From: Viscum album
Lineage: Eukaryota; Streptophyta; Magnoliopsida; Santalales; Viscaceae
Assembly (NCBI GenBank): GCA_963277665.1
Contig: OY728157.1
Span: 366,124,067-366,188,066, forward strand
DNA length: 64,000 nucleotides
Direction: 5' to 3'
Positions 59,112 through 64,000 of this stretch are shown one piece after another. The position numbers and the translations under genes were made by a program. The notes beneath the pieces are model-generated. The model was given only the letters and a program-made list of their open reading frames with translations, was not told the DNA's origin and did no database searches. The stretch's first letter is position 1; each line of letters begins with the position of its first letter.

Positions 59112-61410
59112 GACCATTAATGTTTGGGGTGACAGTATCACCCACCTGGTTAGTGTATGGTTTTCCTAACCATGTAGTTAAACCATCTGGTATGTATAGA
59201 TTATCAATTTGTTTGAGGTTTTCCATTTTTACCTAATTGGATTATAATTCTCTCACCATATTTTATCCCCAAATATTTTGAATCCATGTCCTCATGTATT
59301 TAAAGCTTTCTCCCATGGAATTGGTTGATTCGCCTTATTTTCCTAGGGGATTGGATTGAGGTGATCCCTTTTATTTATGTCTTATACTTCCAATCCACTA
59401 TTCTAACCTTTTTTCCCTCATTCATGGATATTTATAACCCTATAAATCCCCATGACTAAATATAGGGTAGATAATGTGTAATTATAATTTTTTTCATGTC
59501 ATTTATGTGTGTGAGGACCTCTCCTAAAATATAGAGGTCATCCTTAATGGAGGAATGTTTGGACTTGATTTAGAGGTAAATGTCATTATTTAAGGGTGTC
59601 TTCCAATTTCAACTTCTAATTAATTATTTCCTTTTGTATTTGTTTATCAAATTTCTATTAATTTTATTTCATTATACTGTCTCCATGTTTTTTGTGATTC
59701 ATAGTTTCTTTAGGCAATTAGAGGCTTTAAAGTGGGTTTTTAAATGGAGTTGGCTTTAATTCACTCCATGTGTTTGATAAAAAATTCTTAAAGAGGTTTA
59801 GTTATTTAAAATGGGGTTTTGAAAGGGGATTTCAAATAGTACATACACGGTGTTGAATTATTGACATACTATGCGAATAAATAGTTTATGAAATTGATTT
59901 TTCAAAGGATTATGTGATGGGAACTTGTTATAGACTTCAATTGATTTTAAAATGGAGTTATGAAAAAGGGTTTGGAATTGAGGAACATGTTGAATAACTT
60001 GGTTGTGTGTTTGGTGACTTAGGCATTGGGACTTTAGTCCATGTAATGGAATAACTAGGGTGTGTTGTTTAAGGGACGAGGGGAGCCTTTAAGAGCATGA
60101 ATGAGTGAGATTCCATGATGTTTTCCAAGGGATCGAGATAACCTTTGAGTCGAAAGATCAATAGATATTCTAGTATGTTGACCAAGAGTACAAGGAAGAC
60201 ATTAGGGGTTGTTATTAGGTAAAATTGATATAGATACAAATCTTATTTAAATTTCTTATTTGGCTAGAAATCCTTGTTTTAGACTACGTCACAATAGACC
60301 CCTTATGGTTAGTGCCCATGGTGCACATGTATTATTATTTTTTGGTGTTTATATTCTTTATGTATGATGTTAGTGTCATGTGTAGCTATATTATACATTT
60401 TATCGTTCCATATTTATGATTGTTTGGTTATGAAATTATCTTATTCCAATATATTTATTTTTAGATCCCTGTTTTATAAGTGATGTCGCTCAGGGTTATG
60501 ACTGTTTCCCCATAATTAATTATGTAATGATGTTTATCTATATGATGACGTTTAGGATTTGTTTGGGCGAGTAAAGGTTGTTTATGCTTTGTGGATTTAT
60601 TTCATTTATTTAAGACTTATTTACCAGGATTTGGAAAATATGTATTATTTTTTAGAAAAAAAAATGAGATTTCTCAAATATTATTTTCTTATAAACTTAT
60701 TTTTAAAAGTAAACCCAGTTTTGAAAAATGATTTCCAAACTAGACTTTTTAGTTTCAAGGGTGAATGCTTTATATTGATTCATGGTGGTATTCAATTGGT
60801 CATTATTTCTCACACCCTATATATTACTTTTATAATATTTAGAATTTTTTAAAGGAAAATGGTAAGAAATGTGGTTACATGAATTTTAATGCTTATTCTT
60901 TTTTACAACTATCCATGGATTTTAATATTGGAGGATATGTGGTATCATGAGGTTTGTCACATATGGACCTACTTTGAATTTTGGTTTCCATGAGATTATT
61001 TATATCAACCATTATAGTATATATTACTTGTTTTGAGATTTGTGAACTATGAACATTCAATATTAGGTTTATGTTTTTTATATGCTGTGATGTGTGGTTG
61101 TTTTTGATATATTCTTTGGGTCATTGATTTATTTAATATGTTTCATTTCTTCATCTATTAGTCCTTTTTATTTTTTGGTAATGGTTGTCTAATTCATGTA
61201 TGGATCATTATAGGTTATCTAAGAGTAAAACTATACCCAAAATATTTTTTATTATTCCCTTTTTCTTTTCACTAGATCGTGGTGACTAGGACATGTTTCT
61301 AGACTTATGGAATCTTATCTTGGTATATTGTTTGGGTTGACCCATGATGGTTCACTAAAAAATCCATATTTTACCAAAAACAATTTATGTATGTATATCA
61401 AGAGATAAAG
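59112..61410 (+). repeat. LTR-like copy B of AT-rich family
   Basis: It is collinear with copy A at 41316-43735; see that entry for shared blocks. Its last 50 bases include gtatatcaagag, which might be a worn primer site. It ends next to the LTR start at 61420. The 97-codon frame at 60559-60852 lies within the LTR-like repeat and has no motif. Confidence 0.6.
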
Positions 61411-61414
61411 GATC

Positions 61415-61419
61415 ATTCC
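61415..61419. repeat. Putative left target-site copy (attcc)
   Basis: These five bases precede the TGTAACGACCC LTR start. The partner copy would be outside the window. Confidence 0.4.
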
Positions 61420-64000
61420 TGTAACGACCCAGAATTATATTAATGAGATTTAACTTATTATGTTTATTTTATATAGTATAAATCAAATAAAATCACTTTG
61501 ATAGAATAACTCGAACAAAATAAATGATGAATGAATGAAATAATAGGTATTTCTAGAAGGTAAAGAACCTATTCTGATGAAATAGTAACATGACCTTAGG
61601 AATAGTAATATAACCTGTATGAATAGTAACTCAGCCAAATACATAGTAAAATTATACATGAATGTAGAAATAAAATATAGGCATATTATAACTAAAGGTA
61701 AGATTTAATTTTTTCATAATGTAAGTGAGTATTTTAAAAATTAATGATTAAGTATTAGATTTTTTGTAAGTCATAAACATTTAATTACAACATTATCATT
61801 AATAAAATTATTTTAAATAAAATTTAATTTTTTAAAATGTATTCATAAATTAACATTTTCTTTCTTATTATTTTTGGATAATTTTATAAGACCTTAGTAA
61901 ATTCTTGAAAGTGTAATAAAATTTGTTATAGATTTAAAATATGTATTTTTTGAGTAAATGATTGTATTAATTAAAAAATAAATATATCATATTTTGAAAG
62001 TTATATTCCTAAAATAGAGACACATTTTTAATTCCAAATGTAGAAAAATGGGTAGGGGTAATTTTTTGGAATTTTCTAAAATAATTTATTTTTTGATAAA
62101 TAGTAAAATACGGTAATTTTCTGTATTAATACATTATAAGTTAAATACAATATTAATTAAGTAATACTAATTTATGAACCATAATATCTAACTAGGCTTT
62201 GTTATTTTAAAATATTTTATGATAATGCTGAAACTATTCAAAGTCTTGAGCCAAAATAATAAACAAATGAATAAAATATTCAAAAAACACCCCTCTCCTC
62301 CATGATAAATACCACCCTCACCACCACTCATAATCACACATATAATACTTGAATACTATCCAAATTCTACCAATATCCCCTTCCTAATTATGTAACCCAC
62401 TTATAGTAGGTTATGGTCACAAAAAAACACCAAACCAAGGTTGCTTGAGGAAGTCCTCAAAGAGGATAATTCAAGAGGTAAATCCTGATTCTTTTCCGTT
62501 TAATTTCCTTTCAATTTCCATTTACATTTCTTATATTATCATATCCTCTTATATAAAAATGAGAGTGATAAACTAGTATAATATATATACTATAATGATA
62601 TCATTTTAATGTAATATCCTTCATCAAACTACCTTCTCTCTCACTTTTATTTTAAATACGAAATCATCATTCGTGAGGTGCTGATTTAAAACCTTTATGG
62701 ACGACTGATTTTCATTAATCAATTTATCAATAAATACTTGTAATGAAACCATTTTTATGGTTAAAAAAGAATATAATATATATATTACAAACATTAATTT
62801 TCCCAGAGCTAGTATATATACATAATATTAATTCATATGACAGAACAATTTCAACATGATTGAAAAACCATCAAAATAATCTAAATTATTATCACTAAGG
62901 TTTTATCTAATGAATAATAATAATAACATATAAAAAAATTATATATATAAAAATTTACAATTATTTATTATAATAAATGAAATATAATTCCAATTCTGTC
63001 GAATTACAACCATTTTACATGAACTTCATTTCTTATAAACAACTGAACTGGTCATGAAAACCTGAGAAAACCGATTCTCCCAAATGATGAAATTAAACTC
63101 TATAACTCATCAAAAATGTAATAAATTAAATAAATAAATATATAATGAATAAAATAAATTTATAAAATTTTATCAATTAATTAATTATTTAATGTATTTA
63201 GTTTGAATATTTAGGACATTAAGGTCATGTGAAATAATTATTTAGACATAAGGTAAGGGTTTTCTTCACGAACCTCAATTTTCATTTGGGTTACTCTTTA
63301 TTCATATGCACACCAATGTAATTATTCATTTATTTTATATAATTCTTACTAATTATGATTATATGTTCCAAAATCATGTATTATAATCTTTTCATCTTTT
63401 CTTTGTGGGAAAATACATGTTTTATATGGATCCCTTCTCAATTATTCTCAATACGCAAGCCCAATTAAAGTGAACATATAAATTTCTTACCAATTTTAAA
63501 GTACCATACATAATATATTTGAAGAAACTATTATATTTATAAAATAAATAAATTTTTTTAAGAAAAATTATATTTTATCATTATTGGTTTTATATAAACA
63601 ATTATGACAAATACAAATATTTTTTACGAAATAACTCTTCTTTGAAATTAAAAGGGGTATTTCTATCAGGAATTTATTAACGGTTTGTTTAGATTATTTT
63701 CATTTATTTAAACACTTATATTAAATTTTATTATTTATTAATATTTATATCTTAGGTTTATCATCTACCATTTTTTATTAAATATTTTATGATCAGTTTT
63801 ACTATGTATGTGCTATCTTGATACCATTAACCATACTACTCAGAATGGTTAGTGATTATGTTTAGAGATAGCGAAGGTATTTTACTTTCATATGTATATG
63901 TTTTTTATGTTTAACAAAATTCATATTAGGAATTCATTCGGCTTATTAAGTGAAAGGTGTGGCCCAATATATCCTCTCGATGCATCAATAGGCATCATAA
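61420..64000 (+). mobile_element. Partial LTR of another gypsy-type element, runs off the window
   Basis: It starts TGTAACGACCC, a typical plant gypsy LTR start. Its layout parallels the 4.7 kb LTRs: a cccctctcctcc block (62288) as at 47813, an aagaggtaaatcc donor-like word (about 62474) as at 48000, an ataaggtaagggttt word (about 63248) as at 48920, and a ggtgtggcccaatatatcctctc word (63955) as at 49570. Overall identity is low, so this is a different family with a common ancestor. No coding sequence is reached. Confidence 0.7.

Noticed and set aside
1..64000. A host gene, defence system or biosynthetic cluster
   Set aside because: Every domain that can be recognised belongs to an LTR retrotransposon. 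No other coding signature was found on either strand.

Overview
This window is plant nuclear repeat DNA. It holds no gene I would call a host gene. Nearly all of the recognisable content is LTR retrotransposons of the Ty3/gypsy superfamily: a chromovirus-type element, a very large Tat-type element carrying an antisense 'plant mobile domain' gene, and a short-bodied element with 4.7 kb LTRs and only a mini-gag. Giant LTRs, nested insertions and heavy decay point to a seed plant with a large genome. I cannot name the species.

Layout. 1-2070 is AT-rich DNA I cannot identify. An outer chromovirus-type element (minus-strand sense) spans 2076-34520. Its LTRs are 2076-4222 and 32517-34520, its target-site copies are acttg and aattg, its initiator-tRNA-Met primer site is 32503-32513, and its polypurine tract is 4223-4240. 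Its gag, protease, RT, RNase H, integrase and chromodomain remnants run from 8868 down to about 4290. Inserted in its gag region is a 22.2 kb Tat-type element (8869-31111, also minus sense) with LTRs 8869-12582 and 27336-31111. Each of these LTRs carries eleven copies of a 110-bp repeat. The Tat body reads, in sense direction: leader, gag (27090 to 22500), protease (about 21.7 kb), RT and the start of RNase H (20.56 to 19.61 kb), a 27-bp tandem array where the rest of RNase H should be, a repeat-rich spacer with no visible integrase, and then an oppositely oriented decayed gene (13014-16711, plus strand). That gene has a plant mobile domain, an acidic linker and a coiled coil, and one well-supported 82-nt intron.

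34526-45470 and 57032-61419 are very AT-rich, decayed, LTR-like sequences. At least two copies of one family (41316-43735 and 59112-61410) are clearly related, and primer-binding-site-like sequences occur at 37056, 43722 and 58610. This material is split by a younger element at 45471-57031 with a perfect gataa duplication, 4.74 kb LTRs about 92-93% alike by eye, a 2.1 kb body, tRNA-Met primer site, polypurine tract and a mini-gag with two zinc knuckles (TR-GAG/LARD type). At 61420 the LTR of a further, distantly related element begins and leaves the window.

Most interesting signals: (1) three successive hairpins in each 4.7 kb LTR that share a loop but have unrelated stems, plus a separate promoter-side hairpin that differs between the two LTRs by a compensated base pair; (2) the spliced antisense gene of the Tat element; (3) the 27-bp array fused to the truncated polymerase, whose core motif recurs in the same element's LTRs. 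All identity values are by-eye estimates.
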